Below, one piece after another: positions 32,062-40,067 of a DNA stretch of 64,000 bases (the first letter of the stretch is position 1; every line of letters begins with the position of its first letter). The notes beneath the pieces are model-generated. The model had not been told where the DNA came from. It saw only the letters and a program-made list of their open reading frames with translations, and made no database searches. The DNA lies in contig JAFKFM010000006.1 of the NCBI GenBank assembly GCA_017308135.1, positions 189,724 to 253,723 on the forward strand, given 5' to 3'. This DNA comes from Alphaproteobacteria bacterium. GTDB taxonomy: Bacteria > Pseudomonadota > Alphaproteobacteria > CACIAM-22H2. The translations under genes were made by a program, and so were the position numbers.

Positions 32062-34332
32062 ATGCAAACGCCCTCGACGCCCCGCATAAAACCCGTCACC
32101 GCCAAAGCGCGAAGCTGGCTCGCCATGGCCGCCGCATGCGCGTGCCTGTCGGTCGCCGTGGGCCTGGCGGCCATTCAACGCGGCAACGACACGCTGGAGG
32201 AGTTCGACGGCGCGGGTTTGGCGTCGATCTTCGGTTTGCAAACCGTCGCACGCGCCTATTCGCTGGAGGCGCTGGAAGCGTTGAACGGTGCCGCGACAAG
32301 CCGGATGGGTTTCGATTCCGCCGGCTATTCGTTACAGGCCGCGCGCGCGCGCGCCGCGTCGGCGTGGTCCGCGTATCGATCGGCGCTGACCCGGGTTTCC
32401 GGCCCCGAACGCGCCCTGGCGGGCGAGATCGACGTGCTGATCTTGCGGATGGAAGGGGCACTCGACCAAGCGGTGCTGATTCTGGGCACCGGCGATCGCG
32501 ACGCGATCAGCGATTTCCTGCGCCGGGATGTGCGCTTGCGGGCCGTGCCGCTGGCCGTGGCGCTGGATCGCGCGGTCGAGTTGCGCCGTGCCCAGCTCGA
32601 CGCGACGCTGGCCGACGCGCGGGCGATGCGCTTGGAATTCAGCGCGGCGCTGGCGCTGCTTTTGCTCGCGACCGGATTCGCGGGCTGGATGGCGCGCCGC
32701 GCGATGATCGAAGACGTCGAGAAGCCGCTGGGCGCGCTGGCCGCGAAAGCGGGCGAATTGCTGTTGTTGCCCCCGCCCGGGCGCGACGACGATGCGCGCA
32801 CCCGCCTGGCGGCGGCCTACGCCGCGATGGGCGACGACGCCGCCGCGCGCGCGCGCGACGAACAGGCCGCCGCCGCCGCGCGGCGCGCGAAATCGTCCTA
32901 CCTCGCCGCGATGCGCCAGCGCGTGCGCACGCCGCTGCATGCGCTGCTGGGCTTGGTCGAGATCGACGCGGCGACGCGCGCGCGCGGCGGTTCGCCCGCG
33001 GGTTTGCGCGATTTGCGCCGCACGGCGGAAAACCTGATGGCGGTCGTCGACGATCTGATCGATTTCGCGCGCATCGACGCGGCGTCGATGTCGGTCGATC
33101 TGCGCGCGACCGACGCCGGCGATTTGCTGGAGCGTGTGGCGCTCAATCTCGCCGGCCATGCCGACGCGAAAGGATTGACGCTGTCGTGCTTCGTCGATCC
33201 GGAGATCGTCGAGCGCTACAAGATCGATCCGCTGCGCGTGCGCCAGATCCTGTTCAATTTGATCGGCGACGCGATCGGGCGCGCGACGCAAGGCGGGGTG
33301 CATGCGCGCCTGTCGCTGGGCGATGGCGCGCTGATTTTCGCCGTCGCCGATTCCGGCCCGGCTTTGCCGCACGCGGCGATCGCGGCGTTGCTGGATTTGA
33401 GCGGCACGCAGAACAGGGATTTCGCCGCGCCGCCGGGCAGTCCCGGCCTGCCGGTTTGCCGGTTGTTGGCCGCGCGCATTGGCGGGCGATTGCGCGCGAC
33501 CGCGCATGCCGACGGCACCACGAGTTTCGTGCTGGAATTGCCGGCCGAACCCGCGGGCGGCGCGTTGCGGCCCTTGCCGCCGGGCAACGCGCTGGCCGGG
33601 TATCGCGTCGCGGTGCTGGGCGAGAGCGGGCCGATGCATGCGGCGGTCGCCGCTTATCTGATCGCGGCGGGTGCGACGCTCGTCACCGACCGGCGCGACG
33701 CCGATCTATGCGTCGCCTTGCCCGGCACCCATGATTTCGGCGGCGGGGCGGGCAAGCGCTTGCGGCTGCACATCGCCGCCCCGCTGATCGCCGACGACGA
33801 CGCGGATGCGGGCGCCACGATTCTGCGCCGGGCCGCGATCGTCGCGGGCGCGATGCGCGCGCTCGGGCTCGCCAGCGCGCCGCAGGACGACGAAGACCCG
33901 GTGTTCCAAACGCCGCCCGCAGCACCATCGCGCGAGGAAGCGCTGGCGCAAGGAAGGCTTATTCTGGCGATCGACGACGATCCGGTGACGCGCGACGTGC
34001 TGGTGCGCCGGCTGGAACTTTCGGGCTATCGCGTCGATGCCGCGTCGTGCGGCGAAGAAGCCTGGACGATGTGGCGCGCGGCCCCCTATGGGCTGATCGT
34101 CGCGGAATTGCATTTGTCCGATCTCGACGCGCGCGCGCTGGCGGCGCGCATTCGCGCGGCCGAAGTCGAAACCGCGCGGCCGCGCACGCCGATCGTCGCC
34201 TTGTCGGCGACCGCCGATACCGACGAGATCGAGACCTGCCATGCGGCGGGTATGGACGCGCTGCTGGACAAGCCGCTCGCCTGGCGCGGCTTGGTCGAAG
34301 CCGCACGGCGCCATTTGCGCGAAAAAGCGTGA
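32062..34332 (+). CDS. Degenerate hybrid sensor histidine kinase (pseudokinase with mutated receiver)
   Basis: A 756-aa membrane protein with two transmembrane segments (about residues 18-38 and 195-215) flanking a periplasmic helical domain, then HisKA-, HATPase- and receiver-like domains. The H-box reads MRQRVRTPL, so the phospho-acceptor His is Gln286. The N-box has Asp403 in place of the key Asn (FNLIGDAIG), G1 is DSGPAL, and the G2 loop is SPGLPV. The receiver keeps AIDDDP and the LDKPL lysine, but the phospho-acceptor position is Glu682 (VAELHLS). The frame is intact and 2.3 kb long. It probably signals without phosphotransfer. Confidence 0.88.
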   Translation: MQTPSTPRIKPVTAKARSWLAMAAACACLSVAVGLAAIQRGNDTLEEFDGAGLASIFGLQTVARAYSLEALEALNGAATSRMGFDSAGYSLQAARARAASAWSAYRSALTRVSGPERALAGEIDVLILRMEGALDQAVLILGTGDRDAISDFLRRDVRLRAVPLAVALDRAVELRRAQLDATLADARAMRLEFSAALALLLLATGFAGWMARRAMIEDVEKPLGALAAKAGELLLLPPPGRDDDARTRLAAAYAAMGDDAAARARDEQAAAAARRAKSSYLAAMRQRVRTPLHALLGLVEIDAATRARGGSPAGLRDLRRTAENLMAVVDDLIDFARIDAASMSVDLRATDAGDLLERVALNLAGHADAKGLTLSCFVDPEIVERYKIDPLRVRQILFNLIGDAIGRATQGGVHARLSLGDGALIFAVADSGPALPHAAIAALLDLSGTQNRDFAAPPGSPGLPVCRLLAARIGGRLRATAHADGTTSFVLELPAEPAGGALRPLPPGNALAGYRVAVLGESGPMHAAVAAYLIAAGATLVTDRRDADLCVALPGTHDFGGGAGKRLRLHIAAPLIADDDADAGATILRRAAIVAGAMRALGLASAPQDDEDPVFQTPPAAPSREEALAQGRLILAIDDDPVTRDVLVRRLELSGYRVDAASCGEEAWTMWRAAPYGLIVAELHLSDLDARALAARIRAAEVETARPRTPIVALSATADTDEIETCHAAGMDALLDKPLAWRGLVEAARRHLREKA

Positions 34333-34339
34333 CGCGGGT

Positions 34340-34903
34340 TTAGACGCGGCGCGTGGGCGGGCCCAAGCGGCGCTTTTCGACCACGAAGCTGCGCGGCGCC
34401 GATGCGGCCGGACGCGGGGCACGCGGCGCCGAAGCGTAAAGCGGGCGCGGCGGCGCTTCCAATTCCGAGGTGTCGAAACCGCCGGCACGGGGGGCACGCG
34501 CGGCGCGCACGGCCGGAGCTTCGCCATCGCCGAAGCTGGGCGGCGCGAAATTGCCGGGACCCATCAATTTGCGCGGCGCGGGGCCCGCGCGGCGGCGCGC
34601 CGGACGCGCGGCCTTGGTCTTGGGCTTCACGTCGGCCAGGCGCACTTCGATGCGCCGTTCCGAAACCGTGCTGCCGTCCAATGCCTCGATCGCGGCCTTG
34701 CAATGCTTTTCATGCGCCATGGTGACGAAGCCATAACCGATCGCCTTGCCCGAGGCGGGATCGGTCGGCACCGAGGCTTCGATCACGATTCCGTAGCTGT
34801 CGAACAAATCGGCCAGCCGTTCGGCGGTAAAGTCGAACGGCACGTTCCCGACGAAAAGCCGCGTGTTGTACAGCTTCGGTTGCGGGAGGGGGGACTTGTC
34901 CAT
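34340..34903 (-). CDS. RNA-recognition-motif (RRM) protein with basic tail
   Basis: A 187-aa single-RRM RNA-binding protein. RNP2 is RLFVGNVPFDF near residue 15 and RNP1 is AIGYGFVTMA near residue 54, both with the aromatic residues for RNA stacking. The C-terminal 95 residues are Ala/Pro/Arg-rich and probably disordered. Bacterial proteins of this type resemble cold-shock-type RRM proteins of cyanobacteria; the target RNAs are unknown. The gene ends 7 nt from the pseudokinase stop. The 259 nt upstream, to the next gene, show no ORF of note. Confidence 0.88.
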   Translation of the reverse strand: MDKSPLPQPKLYNTRLFVGNVPFDFTAERLADLFDSYGIVIEASVPTDPASGKAIGYGFVTMAHEKHCKAAIEALDGSTVSERRIEVRLADVKPKTKAARPARRRAGPAPRKLMGPGNFAPPSFGDGEAPAVRAARAPRAGGFDTSELEAPPRPLYASAPRAPRPAASAPRSFVVEKRRLGPPTRRV

Positions 34904-35162
34904 AACGCTTGGTTTCTTTCAGGAACGCGGTAACCCGATAACGGGGCCGCTTTTGATTTGTAAATTCAACGCCACGTGCATTTTTCCATAATTGGCGCCG
35001 GGAAGACCCGTGCCATTCGCGCATAGCGGCACGCCGGATTTCGATGCCGCCTTGCGGAGACAACGCAAAGTTAGAGAAAGAATGTGCAAAACCCGTGACA
35101 GGTCCGGGGCGCGGGCAAGGTAATCCGCCCTGCCCGTCACCTGAGCCCGCAACCGGAATTCT

Positions 35163-35447
35163 TCAGGCGGCGATGTCGAGCAGCTGGCCGCGACCGGATG
35201 CCGCAGGCGGCGGGGGCGTGGCCGAACCGCCCGACGCGGTCTGCGAAACGCTGTTCGACTGGATGGACTGGCCGCCGACCGACGACTGCGCGCCCGAGGC
35301 CGAAGCGGCACCCGCAGCACCCGAGGCCACAGCGGTGGCGGTCGTGCCGGTTTCGCCTTCGCCGCCGGCTTGCGCGCCGCCGCCCGAAGACCGCAGCGCG
35401 GTGAGATCGGCGTAGCTGTTCGAGGCGGACGAGATGCTCAGCGACAT
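35163..35447 (-). CDS. Small low-complexity protein of unknown function
   Basis: A 94-aa protein rich in Ser, Gly and Ala, with no Cys, Trp or membrane segment. A short defined start (MSLSISSASNSYADLTALRSSGGG) is followed by a repetitive middle and PPPPAASGRGQLLDIAA. A GGAG Shine-Dalgarno lies about 7 nt before the ATG, which supports translation. The composition recalls short flagellar- or surface-associated proteins of alphaproteobacteria, but I cannot assign it. The 200 nt to the aldolase gene on the other strand hold no other ORF I trust. Confidence 0.5.
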   Translation of the reverse strand: MSLSISSASNSYADLTALRSSGGGAQAGGEGETGTTATAVASGAAGAASASGAQSSVGGQSIQSNSVSQTASGGSATPPPPAASGRGQLLDIAA

Positions 35448-35648
35448 GATCTTGGCTCCAACGCGGATTGATTCGTTGCGATGGCGCGATTAAGCGCGTG
35501 CTGGCTTAATGCCGAGTGAAGATCGCGCGCGGCTTGAACATGGCGCGCATGCGCGCCGCGCGACGTTCGGGCTTTGCCGAAAATCCGCGACGAAAGCCGA
35601 TAAAATCCCGTCGCAATATGCGACGCTGTTCCGCGAGGGAGGTCCTGA

Positions 35649-36377
35649 ATGTCCGCAACGAGTTTCGCCAATGCCCGTGCCGATCTTGCCTGCGCGCTGC
35701 GTTGGGCCGCGCGCCTCGGCCTCAACGAAGGGACCTGCAATCATTTCAGCCTTCAGGTCGCCGAAGATCGCTTTTTGGTGAATCCCTGGGGCCCGCATTG
35801 GCGGGAAATGAAAGCCTCCGACCTGCTGCTGATCGACGGCACGGGCAAGGTGCTGGAAGGCGCTTGGCCGCTGGAGGAAACGGCGCTGCATATCCACACG
35901 CGCATCCATCTGCGCCATCCGCATGCGACCGCCGTGTTCCACACGCATATGCCTTACGCGACGGCGCTCTGTTCGATCGAGAACGGGCGTTTGGAACCGT
36001 GCGTGCAGACGGCGCTGAAATTCTTCGGCCGCATCGCCTATGACGACGATTACAACGGCCTGGCCTGCGACGCCGCCGAAGGCGATCGGATGGCCGCGAA
36101 GATGGACGGCAAGCCCGTGCTGTTCCTCGCCAATCACGGCGTGATCGTCACGGCGCCCGATGTCGCGCAAGCCTTCGACCGGCTTTACTACCTCGAGCGC
36201 GCGGCGCAAGCGCAAGTGCTGGCGATGTCGACCGGGCGGCCCTTGAAGCTCGTGCCGGGGCAAATCGCCGAGCGCACGGTGCGCGAAATGGATGCCGGCA
36301 ACGCGGCCTATGCGCGCGTGCATTTCGCGGCGCTCGCCCGCATGCTGGCGCGCGAGGAACCCGAATATCTCGGCTAA
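35649..36377 (+). CDS. Class II aldolase/adducin-family protein
   Basis: A 242-aa zinc-dependent aldolase-fold protein. It has NEGTCNHFSL, the metal-ligand HTHMPYATAL, catalytic-region LFLANHGVIVTAP and an acidic residue in the E-T-A-L-H-I-H segment. The family includes fuculose/rhamnulose-1-phosphate aldolases and decarboxylases; the substrate is not predictable. A strong GGGAGGT Shine-Dalgarno precedes the ATG at 35649. Its stop overlaps that of the convergent Crp/Fnr gene by 4 nt. Confidence 0.9.
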   Translation: MSATSFANARADLACALRWAARLGLNEGTCNHFSLQVAEDRFLVNPWGPHWREMKASDLLLIDGTGKVLEGAWPLEETALHIHTRIHLRHPHATAVFHTHMPYATALCSIENGRLEPCVQTALKFFGRIAYDDDYNGLACDAAEGDRMAAKMDGKPVLFLANHGVIVTAPDVAQAFDRLYYLERAAQAQVLAMSTGRPLKLVPGQIAERTVREMDAGNAAYARVHFAALARMLAREEPEYLG

Positions 36378-37081
36378 GCCGTCTTGAATTCGCGGACCAT
36401 CGCTTTGAGACGCGACGGGGCCGCGATCGTCAAACCGCCGCCTTCCTTCACCACGATGTTCTTGCGCGCAAGCTCCGAAAAAACCCGCGCCACCGTTTCG
36501 CGCGTCGTCGAAACGCGCGCGGCGATATCGCCATGCACGGGGATCGGCTTGATGACGAGCTTGCCCGAGACCGGTTTGGCGAGGCGCAGGATTTCGGCGT
36601 AGACGCGGTTATGCGCACCCAGCGTCGAGAGATCGAGAATGCGCGTCGTGGCGACGCGCACCATCGCCGCCATCCGGCGCAGCAAGGCGAGCGTGGCGGC
36701 GGGGGCGGTCACCGCGACGTCGAGAAGAACCTGGCGCGGCAGAATGGCGCAGAGCGTTTGCTCCAACGCTTCGACCGAAGCCGAACGCGGGCCGCCATCG
36801 ATCGCCGCGAGTTCGCCCACGCAGCCGCCCGGCCCCATTTCGTCGAACGCCACTTCGCGGCCCGATTCCGAATGGATGACCACGCGCACCGATCCCGCCA
36901 CGACGAAATACACGTCCGTCTCCGGCGCTTCGCGGTCGATGACGCTCGCCCCCTTCGGAAACTCGCGCCAGCGGCAGCGCGCTTCGATCGCGGCGCGCTG
37001 GGCGGCCGTCAACGCCGCGAACAGGTCGATTTTCGCCAGACTGCGCGCCGCACCGGTCGGACCGGATTTACCCTTCGCCAT
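36374..37081 (-). CDS. Crp/Fnr-family transcriptional regulator
   Basis: A 235-aa regulator. The cyclic-nucleotide-binding domain (about residues 20-140) has VYFVVAGSVRVVI and GPGGCVGELAAIDGGPRSASVEAL, where GEL..RSA is the phosphate-binding cassette pattern, so a nucleotide ligand is likely. The HTH (about 170-225) reads HGDIAARVSTTRETVARVFSELARKNIV. There is no N-terminal cysteine set of Fnr. It diverges from the MaoC gene (92-nt gap) and is convergent with the aldolase gene. Confidence 0.92.
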   Translation of the reverse strand: MAKGKSGPTGAARSLAKIDLFAALTAAQRAAIEARCRWREFPKGASVIDREAPETDVYFVVAGSVRVVIHSESGREVAFDEMGPGGCVGELAAIDGGPRSASVEALEQTLCAILPRQVLLDVAVTAPAATLALLRRMAAMVRVATTRILDLSTLGAHNRVYAEILRLAKPVSGKLVIKPIPVHGDIAARVSTTRETVARVFSELARKNIVVKEGGGLTIAAPSRLKAMVREFKTA

Positions 37082-37185
37082 GGTGCCTTACCTTTGTTCC
37101 GGGGAAGATTGCCGCTCCACCGGGCGATGGCTATAGTCGCAAGCCGTTTATTGCGCTGCAATACCAGACGGGATTGGACCCGAAG

Positions 37186-37632
37186 ATGAGTACGAACGAC
37201 GAGCTGCACGGGCTTTACTTCGAGGATCTCCATGTCGGCCAAACCGCCGTCTATGCGCGCACGCTGACCGAGACGGATATCGTGCTGTTCGCGGGCGTGA
37301 CGGGCGACAACAACCCGGTCCATATCAACGAAGTCTTCGCCAAGGAAACGCCGTTCTCGGGCCGTATCGCGCACGGCATGCTGACCGCGTCGTTCATCTC
37401 GACCGTGTTGGGCACCAAATTGCCGGGGCCGGGCGCGATCTATCTGTCGCAATCGGTGCGCTTCAAGGCGCCGGTGCGCGCCGGCGACACGCTGGTCGCG
37501 CGCGCCACGGTCAAGGAACTCGTGCCGGAAAAGCGCCGCTGCACGCTGACCACCACGATCAGCGTCGACGACAAGACGGTGGTCGAGGGCGAAGCCGTCG
37601 TCCTGGTCGCGAACAAACCCGCCGCCGGCTGA
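37186..37632 (+). CDS. MaoC-like (R)-hydratase
   Basis: A 148-aa hot-dog-fold hydratase. The catalytic Asp/His pair is in FAGVTGDNNPVHINEVFAKETPF, followed by SGRIAHGMLTAS, the classical R-specific enoyl-CoA hydratase signature. It probably hydrates trans-2-enoyl-CoA, in fatty-acid or polyhydroxyalkanoate metabolism. An in-frame TTG at 37174 could lengthen it by four residues; ATG 37186 was chosen. ribF starts 14 nt downstream. Confidence 0.9.
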   Translation: MSTNDELHGLYFEDLHVGQTAVYARTLTETDIVLFAGVTGDNNPVHINEVFAKETPFSGRIAHGMLTASFISTVLGTKLPGPGAIYLSQSVRFKAPVRAGDTLVARATVKELVPEKRRCTLTTTISVDDKTVVEGEAVVLVANKPAAG

Positions 37633-37646
37633 ACGAACGGATCGCC

Positions 37647-38591
37647 ATGCGCCTTTATCGCGATTGGAATTCGCTGCCGGCAGCGGCGCGTGGCGCCGTC
37701 GCCGCCATCGGCAATTTCGACGGCGTGCATCGCGGCCATGCGGCGGTGATCGGCGAAGCGGTTGCGCGCGCGCGCCAGGCCGGGCGCCCCGCCGCGATCG
37801 TGACGTTCGAGCCGCATCCGCGGCGCTTCTTCAAACCCGATCTGCCGCCGTTTCTGCTGGCGAGCCCGCATTTGAAGATCGACGCGCTGCGCGATCTGGG
37901 CGTGGATCTGTGTTTCGTGCTGCGCTTCGACAAGCGCCTGTCGTCGATGACCGCCGACGCCTTCGCGGGCGAGGTGCTGGCGAAGGGCTTGGGCCTTGCG
38001 TGCGTCGTCGCCGGCTACGATTTCGTGTTCGGCAAAGGGCGCGGCGGCAATGCCGATACGCTGATCGCCGATATGCGCGCGCATGGGGCCGACGCCGCCA
38101 TCGTGCCGGCCGCGCGCGACGACAGCGGCGGGGAATTGCTCGTCTTCTCCTCCACCGCCGTGCGCGAAGCGTTGAAGGGGGGCGATCCCAAAACCGCCGC
38201 GCGCATTCTGGGCCGCAACTTCGCCATCGACGGGCGCGTGCGCAAAGGCGACCAGCGCGGCCGCACGATCGGCTTTCCCACGGCGAATATCGCGCTGGGG
38301 CCGTATATGCCGCCCAAGCTCGGCGTCTATGCCGTGCGGGTAAAAGGCGCCGCCGCAGGCCCCGTGAACGGTGTGGCCAATATCGGTATCCGGCCGACGG
38401 CGGGCGGCGATCCCGCCCCGCGCTTGGAAGCGCATTTGTTCGACTTCGCCGGCGATCTCTACGGCAAGCGCCTGATCGTCGAGCTGATCGAATTCGTGCG
38501 CGAAGAGCGCAAATTCGAGAGCTTCGACGCGCTCAAAACCCAGATCGCGCGCGACGCCGAAACGGCGCGGGCGATTTTGGCCAGCACGTGA
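37647..38591 (+). CDS. ribF: Bifunctional riboflavin kinase / FAD synthetase
   Basis: A 314-aa RibF that makes FMN and then FAD. The N-terminal nucleotidyltransferase has IGNFDGVHRGHAAVI and VTFEPHPRRFF, with the adenylylation SSTAVREAL loop near residue 169. The C-terminal riboflavin kinase has GRTIGFPTANIALG near residue 205, GVANIGIRPTAGG and LIEFVREERKFESFDAL. It lies downstream of the MaoC gene. Confidence 0.97.
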   Translation: MRLYRDWNSLPAAARGAVAAIGNFDGVHRGHAAVIGEAVARARQAGRPAAIVTFEPHPRRFFKPDLPPFLLASPHLKIDALRDLGVDLCFVLRFDKRLSSMTADAFAGEVLAKGLGLACVVAGYDFVFGKGRGGNADTLIADMRAHGADAAIVPAARDDSGGELLVFSSTAVREALKGGDPKTAARILGRNFAIDGRVRKGDQRGRTIGFPTANIALGPYMPPKLGVYAVRVKGAAAGPVNGVANIGIRPTAGGDPAPRLEAHLFDFAGDLYGKRLIVELIEFVREERKFESFDALKTQIARDAETARAILAST

Positions 38592-38670
38592 CCCAGCATC
38601 TTGTGTTTGCACCCGAAATCGGGCGCATAATGCTGGGTATGCGCGGCGGGGGAATAGGCCCGCACCGCCG

Positions 38671-39219
38671 GTGTTCACCGAATATGCGAAGGCCCCCACT
38701 TTGAGCGACACGAGCGACAAGGACGCGCAAGCCCGCAGCGACGCCATCGTCGCTTGCCTGCCGCGTCTGCGCCGCTATGCGCGCGCCTTGGCGGGATCGC
38801 GCGGCCAAGCCGACGATCTGGTCCACGACACGATCGCGCGTGCGCTGGATCGCTGGCATTTGTGGCGCGAAGGCGGCGATCTGCGCGCCTGGCTGTTCGC
38901 GATCATGCACAACATCAACGCGAACCAGGCGCGCAAGAAGGCGCGCTCGCCGGTGACGCTCGACTACGACGATTTGCGCGACGGCACGCAAGCCGATCAG
39001 CACGACAGATTAGCGGCGCGCGAAATCCTGGATCGCGTCGCGATGCTGGGCGAAGACCAACGCGCGGTGGTGCTGCTCGTGGGGCTGGAAGGCCTCGCTT
39101 ACGAGGACGCCGCGAAAATCTTGGACGTGCCCGTGGGAACGGTCATGTCGCGTTTGTCGCGCGCCCGTGCGCGGTTACGCGAGGACGTTCCGCGCGCGCG
39201 GCTGAAGGTGATAAAATGA
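38671..39219 (+). CDS. ECF sigma factor (pair 1)
   Basis: A sigma-70 family ECF factor of about 172-182 aa. Region 2 is CLPRLRRYARALAGSRGQADDLVHDTIARALDRW, and region 4 is LGEDQRAVVLLVGLEGLAYEDAAKILDVPVGTVMSRLSRARARL. The start is uncertain: GTG 38671 or TTG 38701, the latter with AAGG nearby. It overlaps its anti-sigma gene by 4 nt (ATGA), so it belongs to a coupled pair. The signal is unknown. Confidence 0.92.
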   Translation: MFTEYAKAPTLSDTSDKDAQARSDAIVACLPRLRRYARALAGSRGQADDLVHDTIARALDRWHLWREGGDLRAWLFAIMHNINANQARKKARSPVTLDYDDLRDGTQADQHDRLAAREILDRVAMLGEDQRAVVLLVGLEGLAYEDAAKILDVPVGTVMSRLSRARARLREDVPRARLKVIK

Positions 39220-40016
39220 CCGATAAGATGGAAGACAAATTGCTGCGCTATGTGGACGGGCGTTTGACCCCGGCCGAACACGCGGAGGTGGATGCCTGGC
39301 TCGCCGCCGATCCCGCCTTGGCGCAGCGCGTGCGCGCGGATCTGGCCGATATCGTCGCGTTGCGCGGCGCCACGGCCCATGTGCTGGAGGAGGAAATTCC
39401 CCAGCATCTGATCGCCGCCGCCCGCGCCCGCCCGCAAGCCAAGCGCCGCTTCCCCGTCGCGATCGCGGCCAGTGCGGCGATGCTGGCGATCGGCTTGGGG
39501 CTGGGCTTCACGCTGGCGCGCGAATTCGCCGCCCCGCCCGCCCCCGCCGCCGCCACGAACGCGGCCGATACGATCATGGCCGATATCCCGCCGCCCGCGG
39601 TCGCCGCACATCGGCTTTACGTCGCCGAAGTGCGCCACCCGGTCGAAGTCCCGGCGAGCGAGGAAGAACATCTGGTCAATTGGCTGTCGCGGCGCTTGGG
39701 CACGAAGCTGATCGTGCCGCGCCTGGATACCTATGGCTTCACGCTGGTCGGCGGGCGATTGCTGCCTGGCGGTGCAGGCCCGGCCGCGCAATTCATGTAC
39801 GAAACGCGCGACGGTAAACGCCTGACTCTTTACGTGTGCAGCGAATCCGAAGCGCGCCAGACGTCGTTCCGCTTCCAGGAAACCAACGGCGTGTCGATGT
39901 TCTACTGGCAGGAAGGCAAATTCGGTTACGCGCTGCTGTCGGAATCCTCGCGCGATACGCTGTTGCCGGTCGCCAAGCGCGTCTACGCCACGCTGATCGA
40001 AGATCGCAAGGATTGA
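39216..40016 (+). CDS. Membrane anti-sigma factor (pair 1)
   Basis: A 266-aa protein. The short cytosolic N-terminus (about 75 residues) has MEDKLLRYVDGRLTPAEHAEVDAWLAADP and EEIPQHLIAAARA, typical of anti-sigma domains without the zinc HxxxCxxC. A transmembrane helix (about 83-103) follows, then a periplasmic C-terminal domain of about 155 residues (HLVNWLSRRLGTKLIVP, YGFTLVGGRLL). It overlaps the sigma gene by 4 nt. It resembles the pair-2 anti-sigma at 49939-50991. Confidence 0.85.
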   Translation: MTDKMEDKLLRYVDGRLTPAEHAEVDAWLAADPALAQRVRADLADIVALRGATAHVLEEEIPQHLIAAARARPQAKRRFPVAIAASAAMLAIGLGLGFTLAREFAAPPAPAAATNAADTIMADIPPPAVAAHRLYVAEVRHPVEVPASEEEHLVNWLSRRLGTKLIVPRLDTYGFTLVGGRLLPGGAGPAAQFMYETRDGKRLTLYVCSESEARQTSFRFQETNGVSMFYWQEGKFGYALLSESSRDTLLPVAKRVYATLIEDRKD

Positions 40017-40067
40017 CGCGAGCGGGATTGTACAATCCCCGCGCTTGATGCGAAGTTCGCGCCCGTG

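Noticed and set aside
35490-36323. 277-aa minus-strand ORF opposite the class II aldolase
   Set aside because: Its residues mirror the complement of the aldolase codons (HARIGRV, HAR..RH), and it has no family match.
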